DNA from: Candidatus Saccharimonadota bacterium
GTDB lineage: Bacteria > Patescibacteriota > Saccharimonadia > CAILAD01 > BJGX01
NCBI GenBank assembly: GCA_013816445.1
Contig: JACDEK010000050.1
Span: 1 to 6,099 of the forward strand
Direction: 5' to 3'
DNA length: 6,099 nt
Numbering within the stretch: position 1 is the first letter of the stretch; every line of letters starts with the position of its first letter. Of the stretch, positions 1 to 4,457 are shown in pieces. The notes under the pieces were generated by a model that was not told the DNA's origin, ran no database searches, and was given only the letters and a program-made list of their open reading frames with translations. A program made the position numbers and the translations under genes.

Positions 1-281
1 ACTAGGGTGTGATTATCGGCATAAGCTGGCATAGAGCTGCCACGTACCAGCTCAAAAGGTACATTTAAGCGAGTAAAGAGCCAATTTTTGGCAATACTCC
101 CACCCAAAGCAGAGCCACCCATTCCAGCTAGTATAATACTCGTAATACCTAAGCCTTCATCAGCTGTAATGGCGCTACGCATAGAGTCACCATAGTCTTG
201 CCTGAGTTGAGCAGGCTGGTCATTAATAGTCGTAAATATATGTTCTGGGTCGAGTTTGTCTAATCCACTAAGAGTATTCAT
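1..281 (-). CDS. Bifunctional phosphoglucose/phosphomannose isomerase-type SIS-domain protein (N-terminal 93 residues, runs off the left edge)
   Basis: Only the N-terminus is present; the gene continues beyond base 1. The protein begins MNTLSGLDKLDPEHIFTTI and at about residues 50-60 carries ILAGMGGSALGGS, the first beta-strand and glycine-rich sugar-phosphate-binding loop of a SIS (sugar isomerase) domain. This is followed by FELVRGSSMPAYAD. A short helical N-terminus leading straight into this loop is the layout of the bifunctional phosphoglucose/phosphomannose isomerases, which interconvert glucose-6-P or mannose-6-P with fructose-6-P in cytoplasmic sugar metabolism. The catalytic residues of that family lie further along and are outside the window, so substrate is inferred from family resemblance. 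The ATG at 281 is the first in frame; a GAAGAG sits immediately before it, too close for a normal Shine-Dalgarno. Another SIS protein remains possible. Confidence 0.8.
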   Translation of the reverse strand, partial: MNTLSGLDKLDPEHIFTTINDQPAQLRQDYGDSMRSAITADEGLGITSIILAGMGGSALGGSIAKNWLFTRLNVPFELVRGSSMPAYADNHTL

Positions 282-288
282 ACTCTTC

Positions 289-297
289 AGTATAGCA
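289..297 (-). promoter_or_regulatory. Candidate extended -10 promoter for the isomerase gene, possibly leaderless
   Basis: On the minus strand TGC-TATACT reads as an extended -10 element (TGn plus TATAAT-like hexamer). Only seven bases separate it from the ATG at 281, so transcription would start at or next to the start codon and the mRNA would be leaderless or nearly so. No good -35 is visible upstream, where the T-tract of the previous terminator lies; an extended -10 can compensate for this. Read-through from gene 375-1220 is the alternative source of transcript. Confidence 0.35.
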
Positions 298-308
298 GAA
301 TCAGGTTT

Positions 309-355
309 TAAAAAAATAAAAAAAGACCCAAGAGAAACTTAGTTTCTTTTGGGTC
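309..355 (-). terminator. Rho-independent terminator of the 375-1220 gene
   Basis: GACCCAAAAGAAACT pairs with AGTTTCTCTTGGGTC (325-355), a stem of about 14 bp with one mismatch and a 3-nt loop. On the minus strand it is followed by a nearly pure T tract at 324-309. It lies 20 bases after the TAA of the upstream gene and separates it from the isomerase gene. Confidence 0.9.
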
Positions 356-374
356 AGGGCTGTATAGAAAAGTG

Positions 375-1220
375 TTATGTATTCTGTTGCTTTGCAACAA
401 GGTTGCCTGCCGCATCAAAACCGATGCCGCTGTCACTGAGAGATTCTAGCTCTCGCAGTAGCTCTTTGAGCTGAGCTGTTGCTAGACTAGTCAGTGGTTC
501 GTTTTGGGCACGAAGGTAGCTAGGGTGGTTGGCGATTAGCTCGCGCCAGTCACCAAACAGCGCATTGATAGTCTCAATCAGTTCTTGTTTGGCCGTAAAT
601 TGGCTTACACCTTCAGCTAGATCTCTGAGTTGAAGATAAGTAAGCTTGGCAAGACTATTTTCTTGAAGACCATGCTGTTGGCAGTAGTTGTGTAAAGCCG
701 AGCTACTCACAACTTCACTATAGGCATCACACCACCGCTGAGCTTCTAAGAGATCGGTGTATTCAACTTCATCAGCTCTCATTGTATCAATTAACTCTAA
801 TCTAATATTTGCCATAGAGCCGATCAGTTGACTGCGGCTGAGATATACGGCAAAGGTTTGATTCTTTTTTAACTCTCTCAAGAGCTTTTTACTACGTTGG
901 TGGCGTTGCTCAGTCTTGAAGAGTAGATTATCTTGCTGTTGATTCTCACGCCACTGCAAGACCTTTTGCAAGAACTGCACCCATTCACCTAAGAGTTCAT
1001 TAGGAATAAAAATGGGTTGCGCAAGGTCAAATTGATCAATTTTCTTGATAGTATGGCGCCAGTGTCGACTAGTAATTTGTGAGAAAAGCATCTCTCTATG
1101 ACGTACTTGGTAAATCATATTAGCAATCTCAAGTGGCTCACAAGCCAAAAGCTCTGCTTTAGTCTCTGGAGTAATACGTTCATAGTTTGGTCCAAAATCA
1201 ATTTTGGTTGACCTGGACAT
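375..1220 (-). CDS. Uncharacterised helical protein, divergent paralogue of the GC-rich neighbour at 1642-2466
   Basis: I do not recognise a named family. From ATG 1220 the product is 281 residues, soluble and mostly helical, with no signal peptide or membrane segment. A Lys/Arg/Gln-rich stretch (WRENQQQDNLLFK through KKLLRELKKNQ) lies near the middle. I chose ATG 1220 because GGAGG sits five bases before it; an in-frame ATG at 1253 with GAGAGG six bases upstream would add 11 residues (MPTLTTQPEDI) and is a real alternative. The N-terminal block F-x3-(Y/W)-x-R-(I/V)-T-P-x-T-x2-E, then RHxE, and a later block beginning WC and ending in L-x2-L-(R)-x-L, all align in order with the protein at 1642-2466, so I infer homology. 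Codon use is ordinary for the window. It has its own promoter, a palindrome over that promoter, and its own terminator. Function unknown. Confidence 0.85.
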   Translation of the reverse strand: MSRSTKIDFGPNYERITPETKAELLACEPLEIANMIYQVRHREMLFSQITSRHWRHTIKKIDQFDLAQPIFIPNELLGEWVQFLQKVLQWRENQQQDNLLFKTEQRHQRSKKLLRELKKNQTFAVYLSRSQLIGSMANIRLELIDTMRADEVEYTDLLEAQRWCDAYSEVVSSSALHNYCQQHGLQENSLAKLTYLQLRDLAEGVSQFTAKQELIETINALFGDWRELIANHPSYLRAQNEPLTSLATAQLKELLRELESLSDSGIGFDAAGNLVAKQQNT

Positions 1221-1279
1221 AATGTCCTCCGGTTGGGTAGTGAGCGTGGGCATTTATAGCCTCTCTTGTAAGTTGGTAG

Positions 1280-1306
1280 GTACGAGTATTACAGGTGTAA
1301 TAGTAC
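1280..1306. promoter_or_regulatory. Candidate operator: imperfect palindrome over the -10 and start point of the 375-1220 gene
   Basis: TATTAC (1287-1292) and GTAATA (1297-1302) form an inverted repeat around AGGT. They are flanked by an outer GTAC pair (1280-1283 and 1303-1306), offset by three bases on one side. The palindrome covers the -10 hexamer (1300-1305) and the expected start point near 1293, the classic place for a repressor site. It could alternatively be a small hairpin at the 5' end of the mRNA. No regulator gene is visible in the window. Confidence 0.4.
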
Positions 1307-1328
1307 AAGGGTGAGTAGTATTTGTCAA
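1300..1328 (-). promoter_or_regulatory. Sigma70-type promoter of the 375-1220 gene
   Basis: Minus-strand TTGACA (1328-1323), a 17-bp spacer, then TACTAT (1305-1300). The -35 is perfect and the -10 matches four of six consensus positions. The predicted start near 1293 gives a leader of about 70 nt before ATG 1220. It is the only promoter between the upstream terminator (ending near 1369) and the gene. Confidence 0.75.
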
Positions 1329-1368
1329 TAGTTACAACACCCATTGAAGCCGTTGCGGTTTTATCAAG

Positions 1369-1403
1369 TAAATACAAAAATCCATCTAGCTAGCAGATGG
1401 ATT
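1369..1403 (-). terminator. Rho-independent terminator of the 1642-2466 unit
   Basis: AATCCATCT (1403-1395) pairs perfectly over 9 bp with AGATGGATT (1387-1379) around a 7-nt loop, and is followed on the minus strand by TTTGTATTT. It lies about 240 bases after the stop codon, so this gene has a long 3' UTR rather than the 20-40 bases seen for its neighbours. Confidence 0.85.
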
Positions 1404-1449
1404 GTCTTTCTCACAATCACTTATTTAAAGTAAGTAACTCTGGGAAAGA

Positions 1450-1465
1450 GACAAAGCAAGAATAT
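1450..1465. repeat. Left copy of a 16-bp perfect inverted repeat flanking the GC-rich gene
   Basis: GACAAAGCAAGAATAT on the plus strand at 1450-1465 recurs, inverted, at 2617-2632. The copies lie in the 3' UTR and 5' leader of the gene at 1642-2466, so the two ends of one mRNA could pair over 16 bases. The match does not extend on either side. Confidence 0.85.
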
Positions 1466-1489
1466 GTCTGACTCTTTGGTTTGGCCCCA

Positions 1490-1549
1490 GGGGGCCAGAA
1501 GCATGAGCGGAAGGCTCAAGTGAGGTCTAACCTCTAGCTTCTGACCCCC
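1490..1549 (-). ncRNA. Candidate structured RNA element: three-way junction with 13-bp closing helix
   Basis: On the minus strand GGGGGTCAGAAGC (1549-1537) pairs along its whole length with GCTTCTGGCCCCC (1502-1490): 13 consecutive pairs including one G-U wobble. Inside are two perfect 5-bp hairpins, GAGGT-TAG-ACCTC (1534-1522) and TGAGC-CTTCC-GCTCA (1518-1504). The wobble would be an A-C mismatch if the plus strand were transcribed, so the fold favours minus-strand RNA, the same as the gene upstream. A competing hairpin, GGCCC-CCTG-GGGCC, uses the 3' side of the closing helix, so two exclusive folds are possible. The helix is seen in sequence; its biological role is not. Confidence 0.5.
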
Positions 1550-1641
1550 ACGGAGGAGGGGTTGTCTCAGATTTTATCTACCTCGAAGGGTAGATGTTGG
1601 TTGTAGCAGGCTCTGAGGGACCTACTTAGTAGATAAAACTA

Positions 1642-2466
1642 CTAGTTCTTCTTGGTGAACAGGCCGGGCTTGGCACCTTTGGGATGCTGAGCTGCACGGG
1701 CACGGTTGTCGGCCGCACGCTTGGCCTTGTTGGCCGCCTGCCGCTTCTTTTGGTCGGAAGAGGTGGTGGACGAACCGGAACCCTTCTGCTGGGTCGATCG
1801 GGTGTTGAGCCCGAGCGAGCCGGTGAGGCGTTGGGCCTCGGCGGCGATGTCCCCCAGATGGCGGAGATCCTCCAGACTGAGGGACGCGATGTTCACGTCG
1901 GGCTCGTAGCCCTCGGTGTACAGCACGTCCTGCAGGTTCCGGCGCGTTGCCACGAACTGGTGCTTCTTGCACCAGCCGAGCACGAACTTGAGTTCGGCCA
2001 TGCTCCGCTTGGCTGCGAAGAAGGCCTCGCTGTCGCTCGCGTTGGTCTGGAAGGTCACGTACAGCTTGAAGCTGTCCATGGCCTCGACCTCCGTGCGGAG
2101 ATCACTCCAGGCCGAACGACGCTGACCGCTCTCCCAGCCAGCCTCCTTCTTCAGGAAGCCGCGGATGAATCCCTTCCAGGCGACCGTGACGGCCGCAGGG
2201 ATGGACTCGCCGGGATCGATGGTGTCGATCTCGGCGACCAGCTGCTGCTGGTTCATGTAGAGCTGGGGGTAGACCTCCGAGTGCCGGATGACTCGGATGA
2301 CCGAGTAGATGTGCGAACTGGACATCGCGTTGACCTCGGTCTCGGTACGCGGGGTGACCCGCGCCCAGTCGGCCGGGAACACGACGGAGGGCTTGTGGCC
2401 CTTGACCTCGGTCTCGGTGACGGCTTCGGTGGAATCGACAACGGTGGTAACGGTATCAGTGTTCAT
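1642..2466 (-). CDS. Uncharacterised GC-rich helical protein with basic low-complexity tail, paralogue of 375-1220
   Basis: The product has 274 residues and no family I recognise. Residues 1-25 are Thr/Val/Glu-rich and probably disordered. Residues about 30-220 form a helical body sharing ordered motifs with the 375-1220 protein: FPADWARVTPRT against FGPNYERITPET, IRHSE against VRHRE, a late WC, and SLEDLRHLGDI against TYLQLRDLAEG. Residues about 222-274 are a Ser/Thr then Lys/Arg/Ala-rich tail (QKKRQAANKAKRAADNRAR) ending GLFTKKN, typical of nucleic-acid-binding or ribosome-associated tails; that role is inference. GC bias is extreme: 38 of 274 codons end in A or T, about 86% GC3, unlike the adjacent genes. 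The start is ATG 2466 with GAGGAGG 11 bases upstream, a long spacing; no nearer in-frame start fits better. It is monocistronic, with a perfect promoter, a structured leader and a long structured 3' UTR. Acquisition from a high-GC host is possible but unproven. Confidence 0.88.
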   Translation of the reverse strand: MNTDTVTTVVDSTEAVTETEVKGHKPSVVFPADWARVTPRTETEVNAMSSSHIYSVIRVIRHSEVYPQLYMNQQQLVAEIDTIDPGESIPAAVTVAWKGFIRGFLKKEAGWESGQRRSAWSDLRTEVEAMDSFKLYVTFQTNASDSEAFFAAKRSMAELKFVLGWCKKHQFVATRRNLQDVLYTEGYEPDVNIASLSLEDLRHLGDIAAEAQRLTGSLGLNTRSTQQKGSGSSTTSSDQKKRQAANKAKRAADNRARAAQHPKGAKPGLFTKKN

Positions 2467-2551
2467 AGTAGATAGGGCCTCCTCAGACCCCGATATGCCT
2501 ACTTGATTTCAGCATATCTTCACAATTTTGCAAGGTTGCAGATAATTGTGG

Positions 2552-2599
2552 CTTTGCAGCACTGGCGGGCGTATGCATCTGCCAGCCGGTGCTACAAAG
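2552..2599 (-). promoter_or_regulatory. Long leader hairpin
   Basis: On the minus strand CTTTGTAGCAC (2599-2589) pairs with GTGCTGCAAAG (2562-2552) over 11 bp, and the stem continues as four more pairs (TGGC/GCCA) after a four-base bulge. The single non-Watson-Crick pair is G-U on the minus strand but C-A on the plus strand, which points to minus-strand RNA. No T tract follows, so it is not a terminator. Confidence 0.55.
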
Positions 2600-2616
2600 C
2601 GTTCTACTGCTTATGT

Positions 2617-2632
2617 ATATTCTTGCTTTGTC
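2617..2632. repeat. Right copy of the 16-bp perfect inverted repeat flanking the GC-rich gene
   Basis: The plus strand ATATTCTTGCTTTGTC is the exact reverse complement of 1450-1465. It lies about 45 bases into the predicted leader, downstream of the promoter, so both copies are transcribed in the same mRNA. Confidence 0.85.
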
Positions 2633-2681
2633 AATGTATTGACCCTTGGCAAGCACATGGCTTTTCAAAGGTTCGCAAAGT

Positions 2682-2710
2682 ATTGTATCAAACTTTTGTT
2701 AGTTTGTCAA
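2682..2710 (-). promoter_or_regulatory. Strong sigma70-type promoter of the GC-rich gene
   Basis: Minus-strand TTGACA (2710-2705), a 17-bp spacer, then TGA-TACAAT (2687-2682), a perfect -35 with an extended -10. A further TTGACA lies 13 bp upstream (2723-2718) without a matching -10, and the region beyond is AT-rich, compatible with an UP element. The predicted start is near 2675. Confidence 0.85.
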
Positions 2711-2819
2711 TACTTTTTGTCAATAAAATAGTAAGTTTTAATGCAAGAAATAGTATTTAACCTGTTAATTAATAGTAAAAATGTATTTATTGTCTGACAA
2801 AAATAGTATAAATAGCTTA
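2711..2819. other. AT-rich intergenic spacer
   Basis: About 110 bases between the upstream terminator and the promoter of the GC-rich gene. It is strongly AT-rich with no coding potential. Apart from the extra -35-like TTGACA at 2723-2718 I see nothing specific. Confidence 0.6.
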
Positions 2820-2852
2820 TAAATAAAAATCCCTATCTAGTAACAGATAAGG
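2820..2852 (-). terminator. Rho-independent terminator of the TPR-like gene
   Basis: CCTTATCT (2852-2845) pairs with AGATAGGG (2838-2831) over 8 bp with one G-U and a 6-nt loop. It is followed on the minus strand by ATTTTTATTT and lies just after the TAA at 2864. Confidence 0.85.
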
Positions 2853-2863
2853 AAAGGGTAGGT

Positions 2864-3664
2864 TTAAGGTAATGACAAGTCTTTTTTGAGCTGATCAATA
2901 TCAATCTCTCGGTTGAGAGAGGCTTGATTACCTGGTGATAGGTCGTCAAGCAGAGGTAAAAACTCACTCTTAAAGATTGCGCGAGCTTGGTGCCAGTCTT
3001 TTTGATTGATCGCAAGCCTCACTCTGAGGCCCGTGATCTGTAGAACTTGGCGTTTTTGCACCAACATTTCACCAGATTGCACCAGAAGAGCCCAAGCTGT
3101 ATCAATATGATTACTCATATGGCCAATTTGCGCCAATTCTAGGCAGGCAAAGGCATTATCAATATTGGCAGTGATCTGGTAGGCAATATGCTCATCTTTC
3201 GAAAGCAACAGATAGGCTTCATTAAAACATCCATCTACCTGGCCATATTCACCATCTAGGGCATATAACCGGCCAATCTTAGCCTCGGTAATGGCCCTCT
3301 CGGCTAACTGATCTGAGTTAAGTAGGCTCTTTCGGCTCTTGATAAGCCAATCGAGCGCTGTCAGGTAGCGCCGGTTTATTAAACAAGCTATTCCTTGATC
3401 ACGCTGTACTTGAGCTATACCGAGCGTATTGCGTAGTTGCTGGTAGGCTTCTAAAGCTGCTTTGAGGGCTTTTTGGCCCTCATCTGCCCTATCTTCAAAG
3501 ACTAGGGTTACACCAAGCATATGCATGCACTGCGTGGCCTCAAGTACATTATCTGAAGTAAGATAAAAATCTTGAGCTTGCAGGTACCGACTAAATGCTC
3601 GGTCTCCTCGACCAGCACAGCGAAATTCGTCAGCTTGTGTCTTGAGCTGATCTGCAGTGGGCAT
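2864..3664 (-). CDS. TPR-like helical repeat protein
   Basis: The 266-residue product is built of about six helix-pair repeats of roughly 40 residues, as in Rap/MalT-type tetratricopeptide proteins. Examples are ADQLKTQADEFRCAGRGDRA (about 4-23), EATQCMHMLGVTLVFEDR, GIAQVQRDQGIACLINRR, AITEAKIGRLYALDGEYG, NIDNAFACLELAQIG and GLRVRLAINQKDWHQAR. Each repeat has a small residue in the first helix and a following amphipathic helix. Such superhelices bind peptides or partner proteins; no enzymatic motif, signal peptide or membrane segment is visible, so it is probably a cytoplasmic scaffold or adaptor with unknown partner. The start is ATG 3664, with GGAGG four bases upstream; the frame is open further upstream, but that part crosses this gene's promoter and overlaps the next gene antiphase. 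It is monocistronic, with its own promoter and terminator. Codon use is ordinary. Confidence 0.85.
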   Translation of the reverse strand: MPTADQLKTQADEFRCAGRGDRAFSRYLQAQDFYLTSDNVLEATQCMHMLGVTLVFEDRADEGQKALKAALEAYQQLRNTLGIAQVQRDQGIACLINRRYLTALDWLIKSRKSLLNSDQLAERAITEAKIGRLYALDGEYGQVDGCFNEAYLLLSKDEHIAYQITANIDNAFACLELAQIGHMSNHIDTAWALLVQSGEMLVQKRQVLQITGLRVRLAINQKDWHQARAIFKSEFLPLLDDLSPGNQASLNREIDIDQLKKDLSLP

Positions 3665-3714
3665 ATTTCCTCCAAGATAACATAAAAGGTGCGATGACGT
3701 GCAAAACGACTGGT

Positions 3715-3744
3715 ATTGTATCAGATCAGATAGCTGATTGTCTA
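3715..3744 (-). promoter_or_regulatory. Sigma70-type promoter of the TPR-like gene
   Basis: Minus-strand TAGACA (3744-3739), an 18-bp spacer, then TGA-TACAAT (3720-3715), an extended -10. The spacer contains ATCAG-CTAT-CTGAT, an inverted repeat, and resembles the spacer of the 3795-4271 promoter. The leader is about 45 nt. Confidence 0.7.
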
Positions 3745-3750
3745 CCAAGA

Positions 3751-3789
3751 ATAATAAAAAAATAATCCCCACCTGTTGCCAGATGGGGA
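3751..3789 (-). terminator. Rho-independent terminator of the 3795-4271 gene
   Basis: TCCCCATCT (3789-3781) pairs with AGGTGGGGA (3774-3766) over 9 bp with one G-U and a 6-nt loop. It is followed on the minus strand by TTATTTTTTTATTATT. It begins five bases after the TAG and ends only a few bases before the next promoter. Confidence 0.9.
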
Positions 3790-3794
3790 AAGTA

Positions 3795-4271
3795 CTACTT
3801 GAACCAGGGTTTACGGGGCTTTTGCCCGTTGTTTCGGTATGATTTGTGCCCTGTACTGTAATCGTGTCCACCCGTACATTCGGGTGACGACTTTTCAAAC
3901 AGCTTGAAGCCATATTTTTGCCCAAGCCGGCGAGCCACGCGGTTCTTTTTGCGGGCTGGCGGGGTAAGTGCTTCAAAAGCCTCATCAAGGCTTTCGTCAA
4001 TCTCTTGCAGTGCTTGAAGAAACTTTTCGCGGTCATACCATGGCTGCAGGTACATTCGTTCTTGCTCAGACATAACAACAAAGTCATCATCCCACTCAAG
4101 CAAGGCATCGAGAAAGCTGACTTCAACCTCTCTACCACTAAGCAATACAGCTGGCCCGAGCGTGGGTTCAGCGTAATCATCATCACCTTCATAAGGCGAG
4201 TCGTAATAATCGAGATCATCAGGTCGACGATCCAACTCGGGCCAATCAAAATCACTTCTACCAAATGTCAT
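3795..4271 (-). CDS. Uncharacterised small protein with acidic N-terminal half and basic C-terminus
   Basis: The product is 158 residues from ATG 4271 and I do not recognise it. The first third is strongly acidic and aromatic (SDFDWPELDRRPDDLDYYDS, then EGDDDYAEP). The centre is helical (SFLDALLEWDDDF, QALQEIDESLDEAFEAL). The last 55 residues are basic (PPARKKNRVARRLGQKYG ... GHKSYRNNGQKPRKPWFK). No signal peptide, membrane segment or catalytic motif is seen. The frame stays open to a TTG at 4361, but the apparent promoter (4312-4340) lies inside that extension, so translation must start later. ATG 4271, with GGGGG seven or so bases upstream, is preferred; ATG 4283 is possible but lacks a Shine-Dalgarno. 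Its composition matches groEL and the TPR gene, unlike the GC-rich gene upstream. The split charge suggests an interaction protein, which is inference. Confidence 0.75.
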   Translation of the reverse strand: MTFGRSDFDWPELDRRPDDLDYYDSPYEGDDDYAEPTLGPAVLLSGREVEVSFLDALLEWDDDFVVMSEQERMYLQPWYDREKFLQALQEIDESLDEAFEALTPPARKKNRVARRLGQKYGFKLFEKSSPECTGGHDYSTGHKSYRNNGQKPRKPWFK

Positions 4272-4311
4272 TATTACCCCCATAGCTGTCGATGGATAGG
4301 TGCGAACGTTT

Positions 4312-4340
4312 AGAATATCAGATAGATCACCTGATTTCAA
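4312..4340 (-). promoter_or_regulatory. Sigma70-type promoter of the 3795-4271 gene
   Basis: Minus-strand TTGAAA (4340-4335), a 17-bp spacer, then TGA-TATTCT (4317-4312), an extended -10. The predicted start near 4305 gives a leader of about 35 nt before ATG 4271 and decides the start codon. The spacer begins TCAG and ends CTGA, like that of the TPR gene promoter. Confidence 0.65.
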
Positions 4341-4387
4341 GCCATGAAATGCTCTTTTCAAATAGGGGGTTTTACAACTAATAGCAG

Positions 4388-4420
4388 GTAAAAGAAGAGC
4401 CAGCCCGATGTGGGCTGGCT
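4388..4420 (-). terminator. Rho-independent terminator of the 4458-4799 gene
   Basis: AGCCAGCCC (4420-4412) pairs perfectly with GGGCTGGCT (4406-4398) around a 5-nt loop and is followed on the minus strand by CTTCTTTTACC. The stem is GC-rich, unlike other terminators here. A second hairpin without a T tract, AACAGG-CATTGA-CCTGTT (4442-4425), lies between it and the stop codon. Confidence 0.8.
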
Positions 4421-4457
4421 GGTGAACAGGTCAATGCCTGTTTGGTCGGTAGTCCGG

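Larger units (their letters stand above)
1404..1641 (-). other. Long structured 3' UTR of the 1642-2466 gene (possible 3'-UTR-derived RNA)
   Basis: This 238-base stretch between stop codon and terminator has no credible gene on either strand. On the minus strand it contains, in order: CTACT/AGTAG just after the stop; CTCAGA/TCTGAG (1619-1612 region with 1571-1565) enclosing ATCTACC-CTTCGA-GGTAGAT; a C-rich CCUCCUCC tract (1559-1552); the three-way junction at 1490-1549; and an AGACA/TGTCT hairpin region near 1470-1448. Segments of it are complementary to the 5' leader of the same gene. I recognise no known RNA family; RNase P, tmRNA and SRP RNA signatures are absent. Whether it is released as a separate small RNA cannot be judged from sequence. 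Confidence 0.5.
2467..2675 (-). promoter_or_regulatory. Structured 5' leader of the GC-rich gene, with ribosome binding site inside a hairpin
   Basis: The leader runs about 209 nt from the predicted start to ATG 2466 and folds into successive minus-strand hairpins: GTCAA-TACA-TTGAC inside CTTGC/GCAAG; a long hairpin at 2552-2599; CACAATT/AATTGTG (2550-2521) with an inner TGCA/TGCA; GATATGC/GCATATC (2518-2492); and GGGTC-TGAGGA-GGCCC (2490-2475). The last places the Shine-Dalgarno GAGGAGG (2484-2478) in its loop and 3' arm. Three segments are also complementary to the 3' UTR, so local and long-range folds would compete. No known riboswitch signature is recognised. A short internal ATG frame ending in TGA at the Shine-Dalgarno (MLKSSRHIGV) is seen but unsupported. 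Confidence 0.55.

Noticed and set aside
1684..2475. Long plus-strand open frame (263 codons) opposite the GC-rich gene
   Set aside because: Antisense frames stay open when a GC-rich gene has C or G at nearly every third position. The product is Leu/Gly/Val-rich low-complexity sequence, and no ribosome binding site or promoter precedes it. The minus frame has paralogy, a promoter and a terminator.
1450..2632. Mobile element with 16-bp terminal inverted repeats
   Set aside because: The repeats lie inside the transcript rather than at its edges, no flanking direct repeat is visible, and the enclosed protein has no transposase motif. Not fully excluded.
2483..2668. 61-codon minus frame in the leader, starting with TTG
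   Set aside because: It has no ribosome binding site and an implausible composition, and its codons follow hairpin arms. It is better explained as untranslated leader.
1404..2680. Whole GC-rich region as a single large non-coding RNA
   Set aside because: The central 274-codon frame has consistent codon bias, a sensible protein composition and motif similarity to the neighbouring protein, so it is coding; only the flanks look like RNA structure.
3665..4264. 200-codon upstream extension of the TPR-like gene
   Set aside because: It crosses the gene's own promoter and the preceding terminator and overlaps the 3795-4271 gene out of frame. GGAGG directly precedes ATG 3664.
4272..4361. 30-residue N-terminal extension of the 3795-4271 protein from TTG 4361
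   Set aside because: No Shine-Dalgarno is present and the apparent promoter at 4312-4340 lies inside it, so it would not be on the transcript.
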